Shown in pieces: positions 18,580 to 26,843 of a DNA stretch of 64,000 nucleotides. This stretch comes from Streptomyces yangpuensis. GTDB lineage: Bacteria; Actinomycetota; Actinomycetes; Streptomycetales; Streptomycetaceae. Numbering within the stretch: position 1 is the stretch's first letter; each line of letters opens with the position of its first letter. Under the pieces are notes generated by a model. That model was not told the DNA's origin. It saw nothing but the letters and a program-made list of their open reading frames with translations, and made no database searches. The stretch covers positions 881-64,880 of the forward strand of contig NZ_LBMK01000006.1 in assembly GCF_001005295.1 (NCBI RefSeq), written 5' to 3'. The position numbers and the translations under genes were made by a program.

Positions 18580-20853
18580 ATGAGCCAGCCGCAACCGACC
18601 CCCGCATCGGAATCCGATCTTCCGAAACCCGTCACTCCGGCGTCGACCTACCGCCTCCAACTGCGCCCGGAATTCCCCTTCGCGGCGGCCGAGGCGACCG
18701 TGCCGTACCTCGCCTCGCTCGGCGTGTCGCACCTGCACCTCTCCCCCGTCCTGGAGGCGGCGCCCGGATCGACCCACGGGTACGACGTCACCGACCACTC
18801 GCGCGTACGGGCCGAGCTCGGCGGCGAGCCCGGACTGCGGGCGCTGGCCTCGACGGCCCGGGCGCACGGCCTCGGCCTGGTCCTCGACATCGTGCCCAAC
18901 CACATGGCGGTACCGACACCGCTGCGGCTCAACCGGCCGCTGTGGGAGGTGCTGCGGGATGGGCCCGGTTCGCCGTACGCGCGCTGGTTCGACATCGACT
19001 GGGAGGCCGGCGGCGGACAGCTGGTGCTCCCGCTGCTCCCGGGGCCGGCGGAATCCTGCGACCTGCGGGTCGAGGGCGGGGTGCTGCGCCACGGGGAGCA
19101 GGAGTTCCCGCTGCGGGAGGGGACCGAGGAGCTGGCCCTGCCGGAGCTGCTGGCCGCGCAGTGGTACCGGCCCGCCTGGTGGCGGGAGACCGCGACCGCG
19201 CTCAACTACCGGCGTTTCTTCACCATTTCGGAGCTGATCGGGGTCCGGGTGGAGGAACCGGAGGTGTTCACGGCCACCCACGCGAAGGTGCTGGAGCTGG
19301 TCCGCGACGGCGTCACGCAGGGGCTGCGGATCGACCACGTGGACGGCCTGGCCGACCCGGAGGAGTACCTGGGCCGGCTCCGGGCCGCGGCGGGGGACGG
19401 CTGCTGGGTGGTGGTGGAGAAGATCCTGGCCCGCCACGAGCGGCTGCCGGCCGGATGGCCGGTGGCGGGGACCACCGGGTACGACGCGCTGCACCGGGTC
19501 GACGGGGTGTTCACCGATCCCGCGGGCGCCGCGGAGCTGGCGGACCGGTACGGGGAGTCGACCGGGCTGCCGCAGTGGGCGGAGACGGCCCGGGCGTGTG
19601 CGCGGGAGGTGCTGACCGGCGACCTGGCGGCCGAGCTGGGGGCGCTGGAGCGCCGGGCCGGCGGGGAACTGGCTGCGGCGGTGCGCGAGTTGCTGATCGC
19701 CTTCCCGGTCTACCGGCCCTATCCCGGCGAGCCGGAGCTGCCGCCGCAGGCGCTGGAGCGGGCGGCCGAGCTGGCCGGTCCGGTCGCGGTGGCCGGCGTA
19801 CGGGAGCTGCTGCTGCGGGACCCGGCGTTCGCCGCCCGGTTCGCCCAGACCTCGGCGGCCCTGCGTGCCAAGTCCCTGGAGGACCGGGCCTTCTACCGGT
19901 ACGCGCCGCTGCTGTCGGCCACCGAGGTGGGCGGGGAGCCGGGGCGTCCCGCGGTGTCGCCCGAGGAGTTCCACGCGTACTGCGCCGCCCTGGCCCGGGA
20001 CTGGCCCGGGACCGGCACGGTGCTGTCCACGCACGACACCAAGCGCAGCGCGGACGTCCGGGCCCGGATCTCGGCGCTGTCGCAGGCTCCGGAGCTGATG
20101 GACGGGGAGGACGCGTCGCCGGACCCCCACCTGGCCTGGGTGGCCCGGCAGACCGCGCTGGGGCTCGGCCGGGCCCCCGAGGCGGTGCCGCGTCTGGCCG
20201 ACGCGCTGCTCAAGGGGGCCCGTGAGGCGGCCCTGCACACCAGCTGGACCGACCGGAACGAGGAGTACGAGACGGGCGTACCCGGCTATGCCCCCGCCCC
20301 GCTCGACCTCCCGCCGGACCTCGCGGAGGCGGCCCGCGCCAACCTGCTCGGCATGGCGCTGCTGCACCTCGCGATGCCGGGGGTCCCGGAGGTCTACCAG
20401 GGCGCGGAGACCGAGTACCGGGCCCTGGTGGACCCGGACAACCGGCGCCCGGCGCACTTCCCGCGCGGCGCGCTGGCCCGGCTGGACGCCGGTGCCGCCC
20501 CGGACGGCCCGGCCGAGGAGAAGCTGGCCCTCACGGCGGCGCTGCTGCGGCTGCGCCGCGCCCGGCCGGAGCTCTTCCGCGGCTACGCCCCCGTCGCGGC
20601 CCGGGGCCCGGCGGCCGGCCATCTGGTGGCCTTCACCCGGGCCCCGGGCCTGCTGGTGGCGGCCACCCGGCTGTCCCACCGGCTGGCGGCGTCGGGCGGC
20701 TGGCGCGGCACCCGGCTGGACCTGCCGCCCGGCACGTGGGCCCCTGCGCTCCCTTCCGCCTCCGATTCGAAATCCCTTGCACAGCACAGTAGTTCGGTTG
20801 ATGTGGCCGTGCTGCTGGCCGGCCGTCCGGTGGGGGTGTGGCTGCGCCGCTGA
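18580..20853 (+). CDS. treY: Malto-oligosyltrehalose synthase TreY
   Basis: A 757-residue GH13 enzyme that turns the reducing end of a maltodextrin into a trehalose unit by intramolecular transglycosylation. The start is a short disordered segment followed by PASTYRLQLRPEFPFAAAEATVPYLASLGVSHLHLSPV. Catalytic regions: DIVPNHMAVP, GLRIDHVDGLADP (nucleophile Asp), WVVVEKILARHERLP (Glu) and STHDTKRSADVRARI. YQGAETEY is near the end. ATG 18580 (MSQPQP) is chosen over one 15 codons upstream. TreZ, which cuts off trehalose, is 6.7 kb away, unusually far because the CHAT operon and other genes lie between. Confidence 0.94.
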   Translation: MSQPQPTPASESDLPKPVTPASTYRLQLRPEFPFAAAEATVPYLASLGVSHLHLSPVLEAAPGSTHGYDVTDHSRVRAELGGEPGLRALASTARAHGLGLVLDIVPNHMAVPTPLRLNRPLWEVLRDGPGSPYARWFDIDWEAGGGQLVLPLLPGPAESCDLRVEGGVLRHGEQEFPLREGTEELALPELLAAQWYRPAWWRETATALNYRRFFTISELIGVRVEEPEVFTATHAKVLELVRDGVTQGLRIDHVDGLADPEEYLGRLRAAAGDGCWVVVEKILARHERLPAGWPVAGTTGYDALHRVDGVFTDPAGAAELADRYGESTGLPQWAETARACAREVLTGDLAAELGALERRAGGELAAAVRELLIAFPVYRPYPGEPELPPQALERAAELAGPVAVAGVRELLLRDPAFAARFAQTSAALRAKSLEDRAFYRYAPLLSATEVGGEPGRPAVSPEEFHAYCAALARDWPGTGTVLSTHDTKRSADVRARISALSQAPELMDGEDASPDPHLAWVARQTALGLGRAPEAVPRLADALLKGAREAALHTSWTDRNEEYETGVPGYAPAPLDLPPDLAEAARANLLGMALLHLAMPGVPEVYQGAETEYRALVDPDNRRPAHFPRGALARLDAGAAPDGPAEEKLALTAALLRLRRARPELFRGYAPVAARGPAAGHLVAFTRAPGLLVAATRLSHRLAASGGWRGTRLDLPPGTWAPALPSASDSKSLAQHSSSVDVAVLLAGRPVGVWLRR

Positions 20854-20938
20854 ACCCCTGCGCCGGGCCCTGCCGGACGCTAGGCTTCCTCCCACCCGAG
20901 CCGCACGGCCTGCGCGACCGGGTGGAGGGGGCGAGTGC

Positions 20939-22726
20939 ATGGAGGCCGAGAACCCCGGGGTGCTCCAGCAGCGGTACTGGCTGGGCGAGGCCTGGGAGGA
21001 GCACGAAGGAACCGTCTTCTGGTCCGCCTTCGACCAGAAGGACCGGGGGGAGGTGTTCATCCAGCAACTGCGGCCGCTGGCCGAGCCGTCGAGGGCCGCG
21101 CCGCTGTCGGCGGCGTTCCAGGGCCGGGCGGCGGTGGCCGTGCCCCGCCCGCCGGCGGAGAAGGGCGGGACGGAGCCGTTGAAGGCGGCGGGCAAGACGC
21201 CTGCGAGCAAGGACCTGGTCGCCGTACCGGGTGATCTGCTGCGGCAGGTCCAGCGGGTCGCCTCACCGCGCACACCCCATCTCCTCGCCGTGCACGACGT
21301 GTTCGAGCACGACGGGTCCGTCTGGGTCGTCATGGATCCCGTCCAGCCTTTCTCCCTGCGCCGATTACTGAGGGAACAGGGCAAACTCGGCGGCGCGGGG
21401 GCCGCGTACCTCGGGGTGGAGATGGCGGCCGCCCTCCAGGAGATGCACGACGCGGGCATCGCGCACGGCCGGTTCGACCCCCGCAACGTGTTCTTCCGCG
21501 ACGACCGCACCCTGGCCCTCGCCGGCTACGGAACGGCCCCCTCGCCGCACGACGGACAGGGGCCCTGGATCCGGCCCTGGCGGCCCGACTCCCGCTACAC
21601 CGCGCCCGAACTGGCCCGGCGGACGGCCGACCGGCCTCCGTCCCCGACCCGCTCCGGGGACCTGTGGGCCCTCGGGATGGTCCTCTACGAGATCCTGATG
21701 GGCAGCCGCAGCCTCCTGTACGGGCCGCTGCGCAGGTTCCGCTGGATCCGGAAGGTGCACGACGCCCGCCCTCCCCGGGTTCCCGGCGAGGCCGAGCTCA
21801 CCCTGCTGCTGGAGGTCCTGCTCTCCCCGCACCCCGGCGCCCGCACCTCCGCCGGTCCGGCCGTGGTCTCGCTGCGCCGGCTCGCCGAACAGCACGAACC
21901 CGTGCCCGGCGGGCACTGGGCCGTCGCGAACCGGCCTCCCCGCTCCTTCTGGGAGTACCTGCGGGAGCAGCTGGTGCACCTGTTCACCACCGCCACCAGC
22001 CGCGCCATGGCGGCCTTCCTGACGGGTGTGCTGGTCACCCTGGTCACGCTCTTCGGCTGGCACCTGGTGAGCCGCCCCTCCGCCCCGGACCCGCTGACAG
22101 CCGTCCTGTCCGGGGCCGTGTTCGGTGCCGCCTACGGGACGGTCCGGGTGCTGCTGATGGCGAGCTGGCACGGTCTGGCTCTGCTGCGCGGCACACCCGC
22201 ACCGGATCCCGGGACGCAGGCGGCACCCCGGCCGCCCGCCGTCACCGCCGCGCCGTCCGGCGGGGCGGAGGCGGCGGAGGCCGAAGCCGAGGCCGCCGCG
22301 GCCGCGGCCGCGATGCAGGCCCGTCGGCTCCGGCTGCCGGCGTGCACCCCCCGGCTGACCCTGCTCGACGCCCCCGCGCACGTGGGCCGCGCCGTCCGGC
22401 TGGAGTTCGCCCTCGACGTTCCCGCCGGTCACCCCTGGCACCGGTCCTCCGGGGACACCCGGGCCCCCGCCGAGCTGATGCTGGTGGCGTCACCGCGCGG
22501 AGCCGGCTCGACCCTCGTACCGCCGTGCGCGGACTACCGCGTACAGGCTCCCGGAGCGGAGCCCGCGGCCTTCACGTTCACCGCGCACACTCCGGGGCGG
22601 CACCGGCTGCGGATCACCGTCTACGACCGCGCGCTCGGCGTGGTGCTGCAGGAACTCGACGCCACCCTGGACGCCGTGGAGCCCGCCCTCCTCGGCTCCG
22701 CCCCGCACGAAGGACCGGAGTTCTGA
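20939..22726 (+). CDS. Membrane pseudokinase, first gene of the CHAT operon
   Basis: A 595-residue protein with a good ribosome site (GGAGGGG). Residues ~10-330 have a Ser/Thr kinase fold: LAVHDVFEHDGSVWVVMDPV hinge, helix HDAGIAHGRFDPRNVFF at the catalytic loop (His176, Asp180), then SRYTAPELA and SGDLWALGMVLYEILMG. The ATP lysine of the N-lobe appears lost (EVFIQQLRP) and DFG is replaced by LAGYG, so catalysis is doubtful. Two membrane helices follow (~358-380 and ~386-410), then an Ala/Glu linker and a ~150-residue beta-rich domain (RLTLLDAPAHVGRAVRLEFALDV). Codon 143 is the rare TTA. The CHAT gene starts 4 bases after the stop. It may be the membrane sensor or scaffold of the system (inference). 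Confidence 0.75.
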   Translation: MEAENPGVLQQRYWLGEAWEEHEGTVFWSAFDQKDRGEVFIQQLRPLAEPSRAAPLSAAFQGRAAVAVPRPPAEKGGTEPLKAAGKTPASKDLVAVPGDLLRQVQRVASPRTPHLLAVHDVFEHDGSVWVVMDPVQPFSLRRLLREQGKLGGAGAAYLGVEMAAALQEMHDAGIAHGRFDPRNVFFRDDRTLALAGYGTAPSPHDGQGPWIRPWRPDSRYTAPELARRTADRPPSPTRSGDLWALGMVLYEILMGSRSLLYGPLRRFRWIRKVHDARPPRVPGEAELTLLLEVLLSPHPGARTSAGPAVVSLRRLAEQHEPVPGGHWAVANRPPRSFWEYLREQLVHLFTTATSRAMAAFLTGVLVTLVTLFGWHLVSRPSAPDPLTAVLSGAVFGAAYGTVRVLLMASWHGLALLRGTPAPDPGTQAAPRPPAVTAAPSGGAEAAEAEAEAAAAAAAMQARRLRLPACTPRLTLLDAPAHVGRAVRLEFALDVPAGHPWHRSSGDTRAPAELMLVASPRGAGSTLVPPCADYRVQAPGAEPAAFTFTAHTPGRHRLRITVYDRALGVVLQELDATLDAVEPALLGSAPHEGPEF

Positions 22727-22730
22727 ACCG

Positions 22731-24041
22731 TTGAACGTCCAGCTCGCCCTGTCCGCCCCGCAGGACCCCAGCCGCGGCTACCGGCTGCTCGCGGAACCCC
22801 CGGCCTGTGGAAAGCGGCACCTGACCGTCTGCATCCGCACCCCATCCGACACGGTGACCACCCTCTGTCTGTGGGGCGACCCCGAGGTCCTGCCACAGCC
22901 CCGCACCGGCTCGTACTACGCGAAGCTGGAGACCGGCGCGGAGGAGCTCAGGACGCTGTCGGCGCGCCTCATATCCCGCTGGCAGGAGTTCGTCGCCTAC
23001 CAGCCGTCCCGGCAGCGGGGGCCGCTCGATGTCCTGCCGCACACCAACCTGGCCGATCTCAGCGCCCGTTCGTCCGTGGAGGTGCTGGCCCAGGTGGCCG
23101 ATCTGGCCGAGGAGGGCGAGTACCTGCTCGACGAGCTCCTCGCCGGAGAGGGCCGCGAACTCGCCGAGGTGCGGCGCCGCCTGATGGATCTGCTCGGGCG
23201 CCAGGACCTGCGGATCCGCTTCGACTCCGATCTCGACCTGCCCTGGCCGCTGCTGGCCGTCGGCGCCGGTCACACCGCCGGCATACCCGGCGAGGAGGCC
23301 CCGGCGGACCCCTTCGCCACGTTCCTGGGCCACCGGCACGAGATCGAGGCGCTCTCGGGTGTCTATCCGACCGCGTACTGGTACGAGTCCACCCGTACCC
23401 GCCCCGCCTCCAGCGCGTGGACGGACGAGGAACTGACGGGAACCCTGCTCGCGGGCGAGGTCATCGAGCTGCTCGGCGACCGCACGAAGCTGGTGGAGCG
23501 CTTCCACGGCAGCGAGCTGCTGGCGACGCTGCACCAGCCGGTCGTCGACCACGACCTGATGTACTTCTACTGCCATGGCGAATACGTCCGGCAGGGGGAC
23601 CGGACCTGGCAGGCCCTGCGCCTGAGTGATGCCCTCCCGATCGACGCCTCGATCGTGGACCGGTACCGCAAGCGGCACACCGAGGCCAACGCCCGGGAGG
23701 GCACGCTCTGCCTCTTCCACCCCATGATCCTGCTCAACGTGTGCTTCGCCGGGGCCCCGGCCACCGCGGGCTACGCCGGTATCGCCGCGGCCCTGGTCAA
23801 GCACGGCGCCCTCGGTGTTCTGGCCCCGTCCATCGCCATGCCGCAGGTCTTCGGGGCCGCGTTCGCCCTGCGCTTCCTGACCTTCTACATGATCGAGGGC
23901 CTGCCCGCCGGGCGGGCCGTGCTGGAGGCCGTGCGCTGGTTCGCCAAGGAATACCGCAATCCGCTGGCGCTGACCTACGGCCTCGTCTGCGGGATGGACA
24001 GCCGTCTGCCCGCTTCCCAGGAAGGACCGACGCGTTCATGA
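22731..24041 (+). CDS. CHAT-domain (caspase-like) protease
   Basis: A 436-residue protein starting at TTG 22731, four bases after the previous stop, with GAAGGACCGGAG as ribosome site. The C-terminal half has the CHAT arrangement: strand and histidine DHDLMYFYCHGEYV (His282) and, after an insertion, MILLNVCFAGAPATAGYAGIAAALVKHGALGVLAPSIAMP with Cys338 in the place of the caspase-like nucleophile. The end FALRFLTFYMIEGLPAGRAVLEAVRWFAKEYRNPLALTYGLVCG fits the last helices and strand. The N-terminal 200 residues form a beta/alpha domain with RDLRIRFDSDLDLPWPLL, typical of the part preceding CHAT. CHAT peptidases cut partner effectors in several bacterial immune and stress systems. The natural partners here are its operon mates (inference). 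Confidence 0.82.
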   Translation: MNVQLALSAPQDPSRGYRLLAEPPACGKRHLTVCIRTPSDTVTTLCLWGDPEVLPQPRTGSYYAKLETGAEELRTLSARLISRWQEFVAYQPSRQRGPLDVLPHTNLADLSARSSVEVLAQVADLAEEGEYLLDELLAGEGRELAEVRRRLMDLLGRQDLRIRFDSDLDLPWPLLAVGAGHTAGIPGEEAPADPFATFLGHRHEIEALSGVYPTAYWYESTRTRPASSAWTDEELTGTLLAGEVIELLGDRTKLVERFHGSELLATLHQPVVDHDLMYFYCHGEYVRQGDRTWQALRLSDALPIDASIVDRYRKRHTEANAREGTLCLFHPMILLNVCFAGAPATAGYAGIAAALVKHGALGVLAPSIAMPQVFGAAFALRFLTFYMIEGLPAGRAVLEAVRWFAKEYRNPLALTYGLVCGMDSRLPASQEGPTRS

Positions 24042-25126
24042 GCACACGACGCCCGCGCCGCGTGGCCACGCGGCGACCGGTACGGCCCGCGGCCCCGGCG
24101 CCGGACGCCCTGACCACCGTGGACCTCGACGAGGAAGGGTGGCTGCTGTCCGCGGCCACGGGGCGGCCGGTGCGCGCCGACCGGCTCACCCGGTACCTGG
24201 CCGAGCGGCTCGTGCCGCCGGCCCGGGCCACCGACATCATCGTGTACGTGCACGGCTGGCGTACGGGCCCGGACTCGGCCGTGCGCTCGGCGCAGCGGCT
24301 GCTCGCCCTCATGGACCGTCAGCGCGCGGCCCGCGCGGCGCTCTATCCGGGCCTGCGCGAACGCTACGCGCCGTGGACGGTCGTGGTGCGCTGGCCCTCT
24401 TCATCGCTGGCCTACGGGAAGATCCGCAAGCGGGCCCACGCGATGAGCGCCCCGGGCACCGGATACGCCCCGCACGTCCTGGGTCACCTGCTGGGCTATC
24501 TGCACACCGAGCGGGGCGATCCGGCGGACCGGACCCTGCGCACCCGGGGCGGCCAGTACCTGCACCTGGTCGGCCACTCCTTCGGCGGCCGCTTCCTGTG
24601 CGAGGCGGTGGGCCGGGCCGCGGACACCGGAAAGGGCGGGACGCTGGGCTGGAGCACCACCGCCCATCCGTCGCGCCCGTTCACCGTCGACACGCTGACG
24701 GTCTTCCAGATGGCCGCCCCCACAGAGGCCTTCACGTCGCTGTTCGAGCGGTTGCGCCCCGGGCCGCTGGGGCACACCTCGCCGGTGGGCGGGCCGATGG
24801 TCTTCACCCACTCGCGCCACGACCGGGCGACCGGATTCTGGCACCTGGTGCGCGAGCGCAAGCCCGGCATCGGGCACTCCGGCATGCGTCTGTCCCGGGC
24901 GGGCGCGGGACTCGCGCCCAACGACGTATGGACCACCCGGCTGCTGCGCGCCGACACCCCCTACCCGCTCACGTCGCTGGACCACGCCTTCGTGAACGTC
25001 GACGCGAGCTGGCGCTACCGCAGCACCCGGATCAACCCGGTCGGCGCGCATTCCGACTTCTACCATCCCGAGACGGCGCATCTGCTGCTCAGCCTGGCCG
25101 ACCACTCCCGTCCCGCCCGGCCGTAG
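24038..25126 (+). CDS. Alpha/beta hydrolase, partner of the CHAT protease
   Basis: A 362-residue serine hydrolase whose ATG overlaps the CHAT stop by four bases (ATGA), so translation is coupled. Motifs: DIIVYVHGWRTGPDSAVRSAQ (oxyanion loop His-Gly), LHLVGHSFGGRFLCEAV with nucleophile Ser181, FTHSRHDRATGF (likely Asp) and SDFYHPETAHLLL near the C-terminus (likely His). The first ~30 residues are basic and Ala/Pro rich. The fold resembles DUF900/lipase-like hydrolases, which can cut esters or membrane lipids. There is no signal peptide or membrane helix. A role as the effector released or activated by CHAT cleavage is a testable inference; a plain housekeeping esterase is the alternative. Confidence 0.8.
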   Translation: MSTRRPRRVATRRPVRPAAPAPDALTTVDLDEEGWLLSAATGRPVRADRLTRYLAERLVPPARATDIIVYVHGWRTGPDSAVRSAQRLLALMDRQRAARAALYPGLRERYAPWTVVVRWPSSSLAYGKIRKRAHAMSAPGTGYAPHVLGHLLGYLHTERGDPADRTLRTRGGQYLHLVGHSFGGRFLCEAVGRAADTGKGGTLGWSTTAHPSRPFTVDTLTVFQMAAPTEAFTSLFERLRPGPLGHTSPVGGPMVFTHSRHDRATGFWHLVRERKPGIGHSGMRLSRAGAGLAPNDVWTTRLLRADTPYPLTSLDHAFVNVDASWRYRSTRINPVGAHSDFYHPETAHLLLSLADHSRPARP

Positions 25127-25145
25127 TGCCCGCCGCCCTGGTTCC

Positions 25146-25184
25146 GGGGCGTCCCGGGGACGGGGCGTCCCGGGGACGGGGCGG
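25146..25184. repeat. Direct repeat of GGGGCGTCCCGGGGAC
   Basis: Two exact adjacent 16-base copies (25146-25161, 25162-25177) plus a partial third lie in the 138-base gap between the hydrolase and M14 genes. Each unit contains self-complementary CGTCCCGGGGACG, so the transcript could form a GC hairpin that ends the CHAT operon. There is no T-run. Confidence 0.55.
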
Positions 25185-25264
25185 CACAGCCTTGGCCAGG
25201 GATTTCGCCGGATCTCGGGGGAACTGCGGGGGCCGTACAGCAGTAGGCGGCGGGCCCGGCGGGC

Positions 25265-26695
25265 ATGGCATCCCTTGTGACTCTCCTCCGTGACATGTGC
25301 TACCCCACTCCGCAGGAACTCGGGCTGGCCGCCCGAGCTCTGGCGGACGAACACCCCGGCGAGGTCCGGCTCCGCCAGGCCGGCACCTCCCGGTCCGGCC
25401 GGCCGATATGGGTCCTGTCCGTAGCCGCGACGCCCCCGGCGGGCCCGGCCGGCACGCGCGTCCCGGCCGACGGGGGCGACCCGGACGGTGGCGCGGGCAG
25501 CCCGGACCCGGCGGACGGCGCGGACGGCCCCGGCGGGGGCGGGGGCGGGGGCGGGGGCGGCCGCAATGTCCTCGTCGTCGCCGGAGCGCACGCCAACGAG
25601 CCCGTCGGCGGGGCCACGGCGCTCTCGCTCGCCCGCCGGCTCCTGCGCGACCCGGCGCCGCGGGCCGGCTGCGGCTGGCACTTCCTGCTCTGCGCCGACC
25701 CGGACGGCGCGGCCCTGCACCGCACGCCCCGCCCGTACTCGCTGCTGGACTACCACCGGTACTTCTTCCGGCCACCCGGGCCCGAACAGCCCGAGTGGGC
25801 GCCCTCGTTACTGCCCGCGGACCGGCTGCCGCCGGAAACCCTCGCGCTCCTCGCGCTCATCGACGAGCTGCGGCCCGTCCTCCAGGTCTCCCTGCACGCC
25901 ACCGACCTAGGCGGTTCCTGGGTGCAGCTCACGCGCGACATACCGGGCCTCGCCGAGCCGTTCGCCAAATCGGCCGCCGATCTGCGCATCCCGGTGGAGA
26001 ACGGGGCCTCGGACGCCGCCGGCTGGCCCTCCCCCGGGCCCGGGATCTTCGTGATCCCGGAGCCGGGCAGCGAGGCCGCCGGAGCGTTCCACCCGGAGGA
26101 CACCCGGCTGAGCACCTGGTACCACGCCCACCGCTACGACGGCACCACCGCGATCGTCGAAGTCCCCATGTGGGCCTCCGACCTGGTGGACGACCCGGCC
26201 CCGCACCCCGACCCGCGCGGCGCCCTGCGGATGCTCGCCGGGCGGCTCACGGCGGACGCCGCGCTCGTCGCCGAGGCCCGGGAGCGCGCCCGGAGCCGGG
26301 ACCGGCCGGGGCCGGGTGCGCACGATGACCCGGCGGCGGCCCCGCTGCTGCGCGCGGTGGACTGGACGCTCGCGCTGATCCCCCGGATCGCCGTCGAGTG
26401 GACCGGCCCCGGCGCCCCCGCGGAGGCCACGGCGGCGTACATCGCCAGCATCGACGCCTTCGGGCGCCGGCTGTCGCTACGCGCGGCGGCGATGCTGCTG
26501 CGGGTCCTGCGCGCCGAGGGGCACCCGGCGGCGCCCGGCCTGGACCGGCTGGTCACCGGCTGGTGCGAGGAGTTCGCGGCCCGGTTCGGGGCCCGCTGGA
26601 TCCCGGTGGCCACCCAGGTGGAGCACCAGTCCCGTACGGTCCTGGCCGCCTACGCGCGACTCGTGGCGGCCGGGCCCTCCACGGGCAGGGCGTAG
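25265..26695 (+). CDS. M14-family zinc carboxypeptidase
   Basis: A 476-residue metallopeptidase. The zinc motif HxxE is VAGAHANEPVGG (His109, Glu112); the third ligand is in VLQVSLHATDLGG (His211); the general-base glutamate is in TAIVEVPMW (Glu299). The N-terminus LRDMCYPTPQELGLAARALA with AGTSRSGRPIWVLSV is the usual M14 propeptide-free start. A Gly/Pro/Asp linker with a ten-glycine run (~residues 58-98) is inserted before the zinc motif. There is no signal peptide, so it acts in the cytoplasm, for example on peptides or peptidoglycan fragments. Codon 182 is TTA. It follows the CHAT operon by 138 bases on the same strand and may belong to the same system. Confidence 0.83.
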   Translation: MASLVTLLRDMCYPTPQELGLAARALADEHPGEVRLRQAGTSRSGRPIWVLSVAATPPAGPAGTRVPADGGDPDGGAGSPDPADGADGPGGGGGGGGGGRNVLVVAGAHANEPVGGATALSLARRLLRDPAPRAGCGWHFLLCADPDGAALHRTPRPYSLLDYHRYFFRPPGPEQPEWAPSLLPADRLPPETLALLALIDELRPVLQVSLHATDLGGSWVQLTRDIPGLAEPFAKSAADLRIPVENGASDAAGWPSPGPGIFVIPEPGSEAAGAFHPEDTRLSTWYHAHRYDGTTAIVEVPMWASDLVDDPAPHPDPRGALRMLAGRLTADAALVAEARERARSRDRPGPGAHDDPAAAPLLRAVDWTLALIPRIAVEWTGPGAPAEATAAYIASIDAFGRRLSLRAAAMLLRVLRAEGHPAAPGLDRLVTGWCEEFAARFGARWIPVATQVEHQSRTVLAAYARLVAAGPSTGRA

Positions 26696-26760
26696 CGGAG
26701 CTTGGGGTTCGCGGCGGCGCCGAGGCGGTCGTAGAAGCGGATCGCCCCCTCGTCGCCTCC
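26650..26760 (-). pseudogene. Remnant of a GNAT acetyltransferase C-terminus
   Basis: On the minus strand the frame ending at 26650 reads GGDEGAIRFYDRLGAAANPKL...YALPVEG. The segment (D)EGAIRFYDRLGA is the typical last helix of GNAT acetyltransferases (N..A..FYE.LGA). No N-terminal GNAT part is found; immediately upstream is a G-rich repetitive stretch. It overlaps the 3' end of the M14 gene. It looks like the trace of a gene lost by deletion, though the match is short. Confidence 0.45.
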
Positions 26761-26814
26761 GGCGGGGGCGGACCGGGGGACGGGGAGGGAGGGACGGAGG
26801 GAGGGGCGGAGGGG
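26761..26814. repeat. G-rich tract with many runs of three to five G
   Basis: Eight G-runs (for example GGGGG, GGGG, GGG) separated by one to three bases lie between the M14 and FHA genes. The tract is a strong candidate for G-quadruplex formation on the plus strand and may mark the scar left by the GNAT deletion or act as a transcription end. Confidence 0.5.
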
Positions 26815-26843
26815 TACAGCCGGCGCCCGCCCGGCCCCCGGAC

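Noticed and set aside
20854..20938. Consensus promoter for the CHAT operon
   Set aside because: TAGGCT at 20881 could be a -10, but no -35 fits at 17-18 bases, so no promoter is claimed.
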